Of a stretch of DNA of 47,114 nt, positions 16,598 through 25,294 are shown piece after piece (position 1 is the first letter of the stretch; the number at the start of each line of letters is the position of its first letter). The position numbers were made by a program, and so were the translations under genes. The DNA is from an uncultured Prevotellaceae bacterium (GTDB lineage: Bacteria; Bacteroidota; Bacteroidia; Bacteroidales; Bacteroidaceae). The stretch lies in assembly GCA_937915745.1 (NCBI GenBank), contig CALGGJ010000117.1:1-47114 (forward strand), given 5' to 3'. The notes under the pieces were generated by a model. The model saw only the letters and a list, made by a program, of their open reading frames with translations, had not been told where the DNA came from and made no database searches.

Positions 16598-17464
16598 TTA
16601 ACCTTCACTCTCCCCACCGGTGGAAGCGAGGGAGGGCCTGAAGATAGCATAACACCCGGCTGCCGCAACCACAGCCAATACTACAGGCAGCCAGGTGCTG
16701 CCCATGAGGTCGGCAATTTTGAGGTCGGGCTGGTCGGCAAACTGACTCATCAGGAAAACTGAGAAGCTGTTGTTGATGACATGGCATACGATGCACGGGA
16801 TGATGTTGCCGGTGCGTACATAGAGCAAGCCAAGCAGGATACCCACGATAAATGCAAACGGAATCTGCGCAGGATTACCATGTACCACACCAAACACCGC
16901 TGCCGAGACGAGGATGGCCGTCCATTGCCCCACGCCGTTTTTCAGCATTCCACCCAGCATGGCACTGCGGAACACATATTCCTCGGCTATAGGACCAAGG
17001 ATGCCGATAGATATGGAACCCATCACGGTAAGGCACATACTGCTGAACATCTCCTCAAAGATGTTGGGCAAATCGACCATCTCGTTGATAATATCAGTGG
17101 CATAAATGCCGAGAAAGACACCGAGGATGAGCAGCAACACCTTCGGAAACGAGATGTGAAGCGAGGCAAGTTCGCCAACTATCACCTGATGCCGAATGCG
17201 CTTCCACACCAGGACGAGAATGATGGTAAGCACCGAGGCTATGGCCAAGGCAGGCGAAACGAACTGACCAACTGCCGACATATAGTCGGAGGCATTCGGA
17301 TCCCAACTGTCTCTATCTATAATACCAAAGGAAAATCCAAATGCAAAATAGCCAATGGTACACACTATTTCACTGACGAAGAAGATGCACAGAGGCACAA
17401 TCACATCTACCAGGATAATTACAGATTTACTTGCTTTCATAATATCATTTACAACATTTACCAT
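16598..17464 (-). CDS. CPBP-family intramembrane glutamic protease
   Basis: A 288-residue protein with about eight membrane segments. The CPBP/CAAX-protease motifs are present: EEYVFRSAMLGGML (EE-x3-R), FGVVHGNP (conserved His) and CHVINNSFSVF (H-x3-N). Related proteins process prenylated or other membrane substrates, or protect against bacteriocins; the substrate here is unknown. The C-terminus RPSLASTGGESEG extends past the last helix and overlaps a palindromic G/C-rich element. It begins 8 bp after murI on the same strand. Confidence 0.9.
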   Translation of the reverse strand: MVNVVNDIMKASKSVIILVDVIVPLCIFFVSEIVCTIGYFAFGFSFGIIDRDSWDPNASDYMSAVGQFVSPALAIASVLTIILVLVWKRIRHQVIVGELASLHISFPKVLLLILGVFLGIYATDIINEMVDLPNIFEEMFSSMCLTVMGSISIGILGPIAEEYVFRSAMLGGMLKNGVGQWTAILVSAAVFGVVHGNPAQIPFAFIVGILLGLLYVRTGNIIPCIVCHVINNSFSVFLMSQFADQPDLKIADLMGSTWLPVVLAVVAAAGCYAIFRPSLASTGGESEG

Positions 17465-17472
17465 TTAACATG

Positions 17473-18324
17473 TCATTCCGGTGCGGGCCTGACTACCCCT
17501 TTTCTGGGGGGTGAGGAGAGGGCCTTCACTTTAATACTTGTACTTAAGAATATCGACGCATTCTCACCGAAGCGCTCGGGCGACTCGGAGGTGAAGTACT
17601 GCACCGTACCGCCCCGACTCAGGCGCGCGTCCATATCGGGATGGCGCACGAGGTAGTCCTTCAGACTCGATGCTATATATCCACCTTGGGTCATGATTTC
17701 GATGGTCGGCGGACAGAACTTGCGTATCTTGTTGATGAGCAGCGGATAGTGTGTGCAACCCAGGATAATGGTGTCGATGAGAGGGTCGGTATGCAGGAGT
17801 TCCTCGATGCGTTCGCGCACGAAATAGTCGGCTGCCGGCTTGGCGTATTCTCCGTTCTCCACCAGCGGCACCCACATGGGGCAGGCAAGCCCTGTGACCT
17901 CTATGTCGGGAAACAGTTTGTGGATTTCAAGCGTGTACGACTCGCTGCGTATCGTGCCTTCAGTGGCCAGGATGCCCACGTGGCGGCTGTGAGTGATAGC
18001 CCCCACCGCCTCGGCCGTGGGACGTATCACACCAAGCACACGGCGGTCGGGAGCCAACAGCGGCAAGTCGTGCTGCTGAATAGTGCGCAAAGCCTTGGCC
18101 GAAGCGGTGTTACAACCCAGTATCACAAGCGGACAACCCATGGCAAACAACTTCTGCACGGCCTCGAGCGTGTACTCATACACAACATCAAACGACCGTG
18201 TACCGTACGGAGCACGAGCATTATCGCCATAATAAATATAGTCGTATTCGGGCATCAGGTGACGAATTCCGTCGAGGATAGTCAGCCCCCCGTATCCCGA
18301 ATCAAAGATTCCTATCGACCCCAT
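17473..18324 (-). CDS. murI: Glutamate racemase
   Basis: Converts L-glutamate to D-glutamate for peptidoglycan in the cytoplasm. The signatures are clear: GIFDSGYGGLTIL at the start, ILGCNTASA with the first catalytic Cys, and ILGCTHYPLL with the second. At 283 residues it is slightly long; the core of the family ends near ASIFLSTSIK, and the last 15 or so residues (ALSSPPRKGVVRPAPE) are an extension coded by a G/C-rich repeat-like stretch. It lies 130 bp downstream of ompH, as in many Bacteroidetes where outer-membrane chaperone and murI genes are neighbours. Confidence 0.95.
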   Translation of the reverse strand: MGSIGIFDSGYGGLTILDGIRHLMPEYDYIYYGDNARAPYGTRSFDVVYEYTLEAVQKLFAMGCPLVILGCNTASAKALRTIQQHDLPLLAPDRRVLGVIRPTAEAVGAITHSRHVGILATEGTIRSESYTLEIHKLFPDIEVTGLACPMWVPLVENGEYAKPAADYFVRERIEELLHTDPLIDTIILGCTHYPLLINKIRKFCPPTIEIMTQGGYIASSLKDYLVRHPDMDARLSRGGTVQYFTSESPERFGENASIFLSTSIKVKALSSPPRKGVVRPAPE

Positions 18325-18454
18325 AGAGCATTTGCCATATAGAAATAACCAAATAATTCATGTACCATTAAACACATTCCGTCTGTCGGCAGATGCAAGC
18401 CGTCATCTTCCGGTAAATAAGAGCGACCTCACCAAGCGGGCGGGAGCAACTCAT

Positions 18455-18979
18455 TTACTTCACGGCTTCAATCACGCCGGCAGTGATATCCTCACCCAAA
18501 TCGGTACTTATGTATGGCGCCGCATTGTTGTCGGTATTGAGTACAAACGCCAATCCACGCTCCTTGGCAACATTGGCTATGGCCTCTCTCAGCTTTTGCG
18601 ACACCGGTTGCATCAGTTCTTCCTCTGCCTTGGAGAGCAGTCGCCTTGACTCTTCCCTGAAACTCAGGCTTTGTTCCATAAGTTGTTGCAACGCCTTCTG
18701 ACGTTTCAGCAGTATGTTTTCAGGAAACGACTTCATGCCGTCGATATACTCTCCGTATTGTTTGCTGAACTCGTTTTCAGAATATTTCAGCTCTTTATCA
18801 AAAGACGCTTTCAACGATTCAAGACTCTTTTGGGCCACAGCATAGTCGGCCATCGACTTTAGAGCTTCGGTGTAACTGAGATAACCAAAACGCAGCGGAG
18901 TCGGAGTATCGGCTTCCTGTGCATAACAAGTGAATGCACAGAGAGCAAACATAATGGTGATGATTGTTTTCTTGTTCAT
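18455..18979 (-). CDS. OmpH/Skp-family periplasmic chaperone
   Basis: A 174-residue exported protein with a signal peptide (TIITIMFALCAFTCYAQ) and a long charged helical middle of the Skp type (DKELKYSENEFSKQYGEY to SFREESRRLLSKAEEELMQP). Skp trimers hold unfolded outer-membrane proteins in the periplasm. The C-terminal part (IANVAKERGLAFVLNTDN) matches the beta body of the family. It lies upstream of murI. I see no BamA gene or second ompH in the window, although these commonly precede it. Confidence 0.9.
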   Translation of the reverse strand: MNKKTIITIMFALCAFTCYAQEADTPTPLRFGYLSYTEALKSMADYAVAQKSLESLKASFDKELKYSENEFSKQYGEYIDGMKSFPENILLKRQKALQQLMEQSLSFREESRRLLSKAEEELMQPVSQKLREAIANVAKERGLAFVLNTDNNAAPYISTDLGEDITAGVIEAVK

Positions 18980-19116
18980 AACAGTTGAGGGTTGTATTTA
19001 AAGAGATAATATTCCATTAACAATAAAGCAGTACACGTATTGAACTTTCAATATGGTAAACTCTCGGTTTCATCGGGAGAACCAATGGTTTTTATTATAG
19101 GAAAAGTGTGATTTCA

Positions 19117-20019
19117 TCAGAAGAATTTCACATCTTCGCCTATGATGTCGCTCAGCAGTTTATTGGCAAGGCTGCTGGTACCGAGGCGCAGCATCCGATT
19201 GTTGAGCCACTTCTCGCCCAATACTTCCTTCACGATGGTGTAGTAGGTCAATGCATCCTTCACCGTTTTCATGCCTCCTGCAGGCTTGAAGCCAATCTGA
19301 ATGCCTGTCTCGTCGTAGTATTCCTTGATGGCCTGACACATAACGTAGGCGGCTTCGGGTGTTGCAGCCGGTTCGAGTTTGCCGGTCGATGTCTTGATAT
19401 AGTCTGCTCCGGCATACATGGCAAGTATCGAGGCTTTCTTTATGTTTGATGCAGTCTTCAGGCATCCAGTCTCGAGTATCACCTTTAGCTTGCGATCGCC
19501 ACACACAGCTTTCAGCTCTGCTATTTCGTCGGCCACCGTCTCATAGTCGCCTGCAAGGAATTTACCAACCGACTGCACTATGTCTATTTCGGTTGCTCCA
19601 TCGTGTATGGCCATAGCCGTCTCGGCTATCTTCACTTCTATAAATGACTGCGAAGAAGGGAAACATGCACTGACACATGCAATCTCAACATCTTCGTTTT
19701 CAAGGGTATCGTGGCAAATCTGTGCGAAACACGGATATACACACACTGTTGCCACATGTCCCAGTTCGGGATAGACATCGTCAAACTTATTTACCTTATC
19801 TACGAATCGCATCACGCTGTCTTCGCTGTCGTCGGTTTTCAAGGTTGTCAGTTCAACACTGTTTAGCAAGAACTTCTTAACTGCCACAGTGTCGTTTTCC
19901 TCCAGGTGGTTGGCCACCAAGGCAGCCACTTCGCTCTTAACCTGTTCGTCGTCAAGCTCCAGGTTATACTTCCCGAATGCCTGTTGCACTTTGCTTTCTG
20001 TAAATTCGCTTGTCTTCAT
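19117..20019 (-). CDS. deoC: Deoxyribose-phosphate aldolase
   Basis: Class I aldolase of 300 residues that splits 2-deoxyribose 5-phosphate into glyceraldehyde 3-phosphate and acetaldehyde. The Schiff-base lysine lies in the GADYIKTSTGK segment, and KVILETGCL and GFKPAGGMKT are also present. The first 60 residues form a helical extension usual in the Bacteroidetes form. It is 3 bp downstream of dtd and is the last gene of the mnmG-apt-uvrC-dtd-deoC run. The 137 bp between it and ompH hold no clear terminator or promoter. Confidence 0.95.
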   Translation of the reverse strand: MKTSEFTESKVQQAFGKYNLELDDEQVKSEVAALVANHLEENDTVAVKKFLLNSVELTTLKTDDSEDSVMRFVDKVNKFDDVYPELGHVATVCVYPCFAQICHDTLENEDVEIACVSACFPSSQSFIEVKIAETAMAIHDGATEIDIVQSVGKFLAGDYETVADEIAELKAVCGDRKLKVILETGCLKTASNIKKASILAMYAGADYIKTSTGKLEPAATPEAAYVMCQAIKEYYDETGIQIGFKPAGGMKTVKDALTYYTIVKEVLGEKWLNNRMLRLGTSSLANKLLSDIIGEDVKFF

Positions 20020-20022
20020 TGC

Positions 20023-20475
20023 TTATTCCTTATTTTTAGTGTCCATACATATCGTAACCGGTCCGTCGTTCACAAGGCTTACCTTCATATCGGCACCGAA
20101 CTCTCCTGTCTTTACAGTCTTGCCGAGGTCGGTGGAAAGCTGCTGGCAGAATGTGTTGTAGAGTGGAATGGTTGTCTCGTGGTTGCCGGCCCGCAGGTAA
20201 CTGGGGCGGTTACCCTTCTTGTAAGAAGCCCACAGGGTGAACTGGCTTATCACCAGTATGTCGCCTCCACTGTCGAGTATGGAGCGGTTCATCACACCTG
20301 CTTCGTCGTCGAAGATGCGCAGGTTTACTATCTTTTTGCTCAGCCATGTTATATCTTCGCCGGTGTCGGCATTCTCGCAGCCGAGCAGTATGAGCAATCC
20401 TGCTCCTATATGCGACTTTTCTGCTCCGTCGATTGCTACCGATGCTTGGCTCACACGTTGTAGTACTGCCCTCAT
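20023..20475 (-). CDS. dtd: D-aminoacyl-tRNA deacylase
   Basis: A 150-residue DTD enzyme that removes D-amino acids (and Gly from tRNA-Ala) from mischarged tRNA. The first strand is MRAVLQRVSQASVAIDG. The SQFTLWA motif and the C-terminal NDGPVTI motif, which hold the substrate, are intact. It is 33 bp downstream of uvrC and 3 bp upstream of deoC in a minus-strand operon. Confidence 0.96.
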   Translation of the reverse strand: MRAVLQRVSQASVAIDGAEKSHIGAGLLILLGCENADTGEDITWLSKKIVNLRIFDDEAGVMNRSILDSGGDILVISQFTLWASYKKGNRPSYLRAGNHETTIPLYNTFCQQLSTDLGKTVKTGEFGADMKVSLVNDGPVTICMDTKNKE

Positions 20476-20508
20476 GTCGTCTCTTATGTGTTTTTTGTGA
20501 CTTTATGT

Positions 20509-22326
20509 TTATTGGTTCAAGGCGTTGTGTATTGCCTGTGCTTTTGCTTTTCCCACCACTGTTTCCAGTTCTTCGATGCTTGCTTCACGTATGCGTTTCA
20601 CGCTCTTGAAGTGTTTCAGCAGGGTTTTCTTCGTTGCGTCGCCTACACCTTTTATGCTGTCGAGTGCTGATGTAATCTGATGTTTTGAGCGGCGGTCGCG
20701 GTGGAATTGTATGGCGTATCGGTGTACCTCGTCTTGGATGCGTGTCAGGAATTGGAAGAGTGCACTCTTGATATCCACTCCGACAGTCATTATCTCGCCG
20801 TCTATGTATGTCAGAAGTTCAGATGTGCGGTGGTGTCCGTCTTTGGCAAGGCCTGCCACAGGTATGTCGAGTTGCAGTTGGTCGTGTACTGTGTGGCGTA
20901 TCACTTCCATTTGTCCTTTTCCTCCATCGGCAATTATCAGGGTTGGCATCTCGCGGCCTTCATCCATGAGCCGGCGGTAGCGGCGGTAAACCACTTCGGC
21001 CATCGATGCGTAGTCGTCGGGGCCTACAACGGTTTTTATGTTGTATTTGCGGTAGTCGGCCTTCGACGGTTTGGCTTTCTTGAAGACCACGCATCCTGCT
21101 ACGGCATCGCTTCCTTGTATGTTTGAGTTGTCGAAACATTCAATGTAAATCGGCAGGTGTTTGAGTTTCAGTTTCTGTTGCAGCTCGCGCAGTAGGTTGG
21201 TGGTGCGTTGTTCGGGGTTGAGTTTCTCTGCTTGCTTTGCTTTGTCAAACTTGTATTGACGTACGTTTGCCAGCGAGAGGTCGAGCAGGTGACGTTTGTC
21301 GCCACGTTGTGGTATGGTGATTGTGATGCCTTCGAGTTCTACTTCGATTGGGAACGGCACTATTATTTCGCGCGAGTGGCTGTTGTATCTCTCCCTCATT
21401 TCAACGATGCCCAGTGCCAGCATGTCGGCCGGTTCTTCGTCAATGCGCTTGGCATATTCGAAGGTGAATGCTTGGTTGATACATCCGTTGGTCACGTGCA
21501 GGTAGTTGATAAATGCCGAATGTTCGTCGTCGGCAATTGAGAATACGTCGATATCATGGTTGTATGAGGCAATCACTTCGCTTTTTTCGCAGAATTCGAG
21601 TGCCAGTTCGTATTTGCGTTTCAGTTCTTGTGCCTCTTCAAACCGCATTTCGGCGGCCAGTTGCTGCATTTGTCTCATGAGTGTTGCGCATACCTGCCTG
21701 GTGTGTCCTTTCAGTATTTCGCTCACCTCGGCCACACTCTCCATGTAGTTGTCGCGGGTCTGCAGGCCAACGCATGGTGCTTTGCAGTTTTTTATGTGGT
21801 ATTCGAGGCATGTCTTGTATTTGCCTGCACTGATGCCTTCGGTGGTTACTTGTTGTTTGCATCGCCGCAGTGGGTAGATGCGGTTGATGAGTTGGAGCAT
21901 GTTGTTGAGTGTACCTGCATGGCTGAAGGGGCCGTAATAGGTTCCTGCACCGGGTATGATCTTGCGGGTCTTATATATTCGTGGGAATGGTTCGTCGGTG
22001 ATGCATACTGATGGGTAGGTCTTGTCGTCTTTCAACAATACGTTGTATCGTGGTTTGTAGCGTTTTATGAGGTTGTTTTCGAGCAGGAGGGCGTCTTCGT
22101 CGGTCGGTACCACCACGTAGTTTATGTCGTATATTTTGCTTACCAGTATCTGTGTTTTCCTCGATGTCTGTTTCTTGATGAAGTATGAGCTGACCCTTCG
22201 TTTCAGGTTTTTTGCCTTGCCCACATAGATTATGTTGCCGCTCTGGTCGAAGTACTGGTAGCATCCAGGGTTTTCTGGCAGTGTGGCGACAATGGTCTTG
22301 AGGTGTGTGAGGCGGTCGGCTGGCAT
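20509..22326 (-). CDS. uvrC: UvrABC excinuclease subunit C
   Basis: Makes both incisions around a DNA lesion after UvrA/UvrB recognition. The N-terminal GIY-YIG domain is present (PGCYQYF, GNIIYVGKAKNLKRRVSSYF), followed by the UvrB-binding UVR region (MRFEEAQELKRKYELALEF), the RNase H-like domain (ECFDNSNIQGSDAVAG, IADGGKGQ) and the C-terminal helix-hairpin-helix (IKGVGDATKKTLLKHF). I start at the ATG at 22326 (MPADRLTHLK) because the family begins there. An upstream in-frame ATG at 22365 would add 13 Pro/His-rich residues with no family match. Length is then 605 residues, which is normal. Confidence 0.95.
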   Translation of the reverse strand: MPADRLTHLKTIVATLPENPGCYQYFDQSGNIIYVGKAKNLKRRVSSYFIKKQTSRKTQILVSKIYDINYVVVPTDEDALLLENNLIKRYKPRYNVLLKDDKTYPSVCITDEPFPRIYKTRKIIPGAGTYYGPFSHAGTLNNMLQLINRIYPLRRCKQQVTTEGISAGKYKTCLEYHIKNCKAPCVGLQTRDNYMESVAEVSEILKGHTRQVCATLMRQMQQLAAEMRFEEAQELKRKYELALEFCEKSEVIASYNHDIDVFSIADDEHSAFINYLHVTNGCINQAFTFEYAKRIDEEPADMLALGIVEMRERYNSHSREIIVPFPIEVELEGITITIPQRGDKRHLLDLSLANVRQYKFDKAKQAEKLNPEQRTTNLLRELQQKLKLKHLPIYIECFDNSNIQGSDAVAGCVVFKKAKPSKADYRKYNIKTVVGPDDYASMAEVVYRRYRRLMDEGREMPTLIIADGGKGQMEVIRHTVHDQLQLDIPVAGLAKDGHHRTSELLTYIDGEIMTVGVDIKSALFQFLTRIQDEVHRYAIQFHRDRRSKHQITSALDSIKGVGDATKKTLLKHFKSVKRIREASIEELETVVGKAKAQAIHNALNQ

Positions 22327-22375
22327 TGGGTGGTGGTTTTTGGGGGCGGGGAAAGGGCCGTTCACTGACGTTGGG

Positions 22376-22906
22376 TTATACTGATATCAGGGTTGTTACT
22401 TCTATGTCGTTGCCGAGGAATTCGCGTCCTTTCAGGCCTTCGTCGCGTATTTCTATGATGAAGTTCATGTAGCATTTTTTGGGGTTGAACTTGCGTACGA
22501 GGTCCCATGCTGCTTTGATGGTGCCTCCGGTTGCGAGCAGGTCGTCGTGTATGAGCACTACATCGTCAGGGGTTATTGCGTCTTGGTGCATTTCTATGGT
22601 GTCGGTGCCGTATTCTTTGCTATACGACTGGCTCACCACGGCTGCCGGCAGTTTGCCGGGTTTGCGGCAGAGTGCCATGCCTGCGCCTAGTCTTCGGGCC
22701 AGGATGGCTCCCATCACGAAGCCTCGGCTTTCGATGCCTACTACCTTCGTGATGCCTTTGTCTTTGTAGAGTTCATACATTTCCTCTTCCATGATTTCGA
22801 GGCACTTGGCGTCTTTGAAGAGGGTTGTCACGTCGCGGAAGAGTATTCCTTTCTGCGGGAAGTCGGGGATGGAGCGCAAGTGCTCCATGAGATAGGGGTT
22901 GTTCAT
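22376..22906 (-). CDS. apt: Adenine phosphoribosyltransferase
   Basis: Purine salvage enzyme of 176 residues that makes AMP from adenine and PRPP. The opening (LRSIPDFPQKGILFRDVTTLF) is typical, VVGIESRGFVMGAILA follows, and the PRPP-binding loop is VLIHDDLLATGGT. It sits between mnmG (62 bp upstream) and uvrC (about 49 bp downstream) on the minus strand. Confidence 0.97.
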   Translation of the reverse strand: MNNPYLMEHLRSIPDFPQKGILFRDVTTLFKDAKCLEIMEEEMYELYKDKGITKVVGIESRGFVMGAILARRLGAGMALCRKPGKLPAAVVSQSYSKEYGTDTIEMHQDAITPDDVVLIHDDLLATGGTIKAAWDLVRKFNPKKCYMNFIIEIRDEGLKGREFLGNDIEVTTLISV

Positions 22907-22968
22907 ATATTCACTTATAGTTGTTCGTGTGTTTGTTGATGTCTGACACTTGGCGATTGCCTGGGTTC

Positions 22969-24843
22969 TTATCTTCCCATGAGTACCAGCATGACGTTGA
23001 TGTCGCTTGGCGATACTCCTGGTATCCGGCTGGCTTGTGCCAGTGTCACGGGGTTGATTGTTTCAAGTTTCTGACGTGCTTCGATGCTTATTTGTGTCAT
23101 GTTTTGATAGTCGAAGTGTCCTTGTATTTTGATGTTTTCGAGGCGCAGCATCTTGTCGGCCACTTGTTTTTCGCGTTCGATGTATCCTTTATACTTGATG
23201 CGTATTTCGGCTGCTTCGAGTGTTTCGTCGTGACGGTCGGTTATTTTCTCGGTTTCGAGGCGCAGTGTGCGTATGTGTGGTTTGAGGTTTTCGATTGTCA
23301 CACCTGGTCGTCCCAGCAAATCCACGAGTTTGCATCCGCGTTCGAGCGGGGTGGTTCCAATCTGTTCGAGGGCTTGGTTGATGAGTGCCGGCTTGATTGA
23401 GTAGTTTTGTGCGAAGTTGATGAAACGGTCGATTTCATCGGCTTTTTTCCGCATGTTGTCGTAGCGTTGGGTTGATGCAAGTCCCAGTTTGTGGCTGTGG
23501 GCGGTGAGTCGCATATCGGCATCGTCTTGTCGCAGCAGTATGCGGTATTCGGCTCGGGATGTAAACATGCGGTAGGGTTCGTCAACTCCTTTGGTCACGA
23601 GGTCGTCGATGAGGACACCTATGTATGCTTCGTTTCTTTGCAGTGTGAATGGTTGTCCGCCGCTGCAGTTGATGGCTGCATTGATGCCTGCCATGATGCC
23701 TTGGCCTGCCGCTTCTTCGTATCCGGTGGTGCCGTTCACTTGTCCGGCCATGAAGAGGTTTTTCACTATCTTCGACTCCAGGGTGTGTGTCAGTTGTGTA
23801 GGGTCGAAGTAGTCGTATTCTATTGCGTAGCCCGGTCGATAGACTTCTGCGTTGCGCAGTGCCGGTATCTGTCTCAGTGCGTTGATTTGTATGTCGATGG
23901 GCAGCGACGAGGAGAATCCGTTGAGGTACATCTCGTTGGTTGTCTCGCCTTCGGGCTCGAGAAAGAGTTGGTGTTCGTCTTTCTCGGGGAAAGTGTGGAG
24001 TTTTGTCTCGATGCTGGGGCAGTATCGTGGGCCTATGCTCTTGATTTGTCCGTTGTAGAGTGGCGAGTCTTTCAGGCCAGAGCGCAGTATGTCGTGTACT
24101 GCTTTGTTTGTCTTGAACATCCAGCATGGCAGTTGTCTGAGTGTGTGTGGCACTTCGAGGAATGAGAAATGGTGGAATCCCACATCGCCGTCCTGCCGTT
24201 CTGCCTGGCTGAAATCGACACTCCGACGGTCTATCCTGACCGGTGTGCCGGTCTTCATGCGTCCGGTACGTATGCCATGGCGTGTGATGGATGCCGTGAG
24301 TCCGTCAACAGCCGGCTCGCTTATGCGTCCGCCGGGTATCTGCGTGTGTCCTATGTGCATCAGTCCGCCGAGGAATGTTCCGGCCGTCAGTATCACACAG
24401 CGTGCCTGTATTTCGACGCCCCAGATGGTTCTCACGCCCCTGACCTCGCCGTTATCTACCAGCAGTTCCGACGCTTGGTCCTGCCAGATGCTCAGGTTGG
24501 GAGTGTTTTCCAGTATCTCGCGCCATGCCCAGATGTATTTCCCGCGGTCGCACTGTGCCCGCGGACTCCACACGGCCGGCCCTTTCGACTGGTTGAGCAT
24601 ACGGAATTGTAACGAGCAGCGGTCGGTCACTATGCCCATCATGCCTCCGAGGGCATCCACTTCGCGCACAATCTGTCCCTTGGCTATGCCGCCTACTGCG
24701 GGATTGCACGACATTTGGGCTATTTTGTTCATGTCCATCGTCACCAGACATGTGCGTGCGCCCATCCTTGCTGCTGCCGACGCAGCCTCACATCCGGCAT
24801 GACCGCCGCCAATCACCACTATGTCGTATCTGAATGTCATCAT
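22969..24843 (-). CDS. mnmG: tRNA uridine-5-carboxymethylaminomethyl modification enzyme MnmG
   Basis: FAD-binding enzyme that, with MnmE, makes cmnm5U at the wobble position of several tRNAs. The dinucleotide fold is YDIVVIGGGHAGCEAA, and later family motifs are intact (CNPAVGGIAKGQIVREVDALGG, GTFLGGLMHIG, GQVNGTTGYEEAAGQG, FTSRAEYRILLRQDDAD). I start at the ATG at 24843, giving 624 residues. The upstream ATG at 24879 would lie only 2-3 nt from the predicted transcription start, and its extra 12 residues do not match the family. First gene of the minus-strand run to deoC. Confidence 0.96.
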   Translation of the reverse strand: MMTFRYDIVVIGGGHAGCEAASAAARMGARTCLVTMDMNKIAQMSCNPAVGGIAKGQIVREVDALGGMMGIVTDRCSLQFRMLNQSKGPAVWSPRAQCDRGKYIWAWREILENTPNLSIWQDQASELLVDNGEVRGVRTIWGVEIQARCVILTAGTFLGGLMHIGHTQIPGGRISEPAVDGLTASITRHGIRTGRMKTGTPVRIDRRSVDFSQAERQDGDVGFHHFSFLEVPHTLRQLPCWMFKTNKAVHDILRSGLKDSPLYNGQIKSIGPRYCPSIETKLHTFPEKDEHQLFLEPEGETTNEMYLNGFSSSLPIDIQINALRQIPALRNAEVYRPGYAIEYDYFDPTQLTHTLESKIVKNLFMAGQVNGTTGYEEAAGQGIMAGINAAINCSGGQPFTLQRNEAYIGVLIDDLVTKGVDEPYRMFTSRAEYRILLRQDDADMRLTAHSHKLGLASTQRYDNMRKKADEIDRFINFAQNYSIKPALINQALEQIGTTPLERGCKLVDLLGRPGVTIENLKPHIRTLRLETEKITDRHDETLEAAEIRIKYKGYIEREKQVADKMLRLENIKIQGHFDYQNMTQISIEARQKLETINPVTLAQASRIPGVSPSDINVMLVLMGR

Positions 24844-24888
24844 CTGTGCTCTGTTTCCAATCTGTGCCTTGAAGCGCATTATTCACTG

Positions 24889-24896
24889 CAAAGTTA
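24889..24896 (-). promoter_or_regulatory. -7 element of the mnmG promoter
   Basis: TAACTTTG on the minus strand fits TAnnTTTG and predicts transcription from about 24882, giving a leader of roughly 38 nt. The nearest TTTG upstream is only 16 bp away, shorter than the usual spacer. Confidence 0.5.
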
Positions 24897-25134
24897 CTAA
24901 ATTATTGCAAAACAAACATCATAAATCGCAGAAAAAGCGATGAATGTGCCATATAACATGGCAAGACACATGGCGGTAGCCTTGTCGCGGTAAGCAAACG
25001 TGACAGTGAGCGGGTATTGACAGTGGGGTGCGGAACGGTGGAAACAGCTTGGCGGGCGATGCAAATAAAAGAGTGGAGGGTATGCTCGGATTTTATTCTG
25101 TGTATAGAGGAAAACCTGCGAGGGTGCGGAGCTG

Positions 25135-25227
25135 TTCTTAAAACTGTGGGGCAATTTTAATAAATCGTAATACAATTTTAATAAACTCTGACCAGGATTT
25201 TAATAAATTGCCCCACAGTTTTAAGAA
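25135..25227. repeat. 93-bp element with perfect 20-bp inverted ends and three internal direct repeats
   Basis: TTCTTAAAACTGTGGGGCAA (25135-25154) is exactly inverted at 25208-25227. Between the arms are three direct copies of TTTTAATAAA at 25155, 25176 and 25198, spaced 21 and 22 bp. It lies between the mnmG promoter and the end of the flippase gene. The rest of 24897-25294 holds no gene I can support. Confidence 0.85.
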
Positions 25228-25294
25228 TCCGAACGTACGTGCGGTAAAATTACAGTGTTGACGCAACCGAATAGCACTACAGTGGCGGTTGTTG

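Noticed and set aside
19060..19110. Terminator between ompH and deoC
   Set aside because: ACCAATGGT with a following T-run is only a 4-bp stem and points along the plus strand, where no gene ends.
24844..24879. Longer N-terminus for MnmG (start at 24879)
   Set aside because: It would begin about 2 nt after the predicted transcription start and adds residues not found in the family.
24897..25175. A 92-codon minus-strand reading frame
   Set aside because: It begins inside the inverted-repeat element, crosses the mnmG promoter region and has no recognisable domain or start context.
25135..25227. Terminator for the flippase transcript
   Set aside because: The stem is 20 bp but the loop is 53 nt and no U-run follows in either direction; a mobile or binding element fits better.
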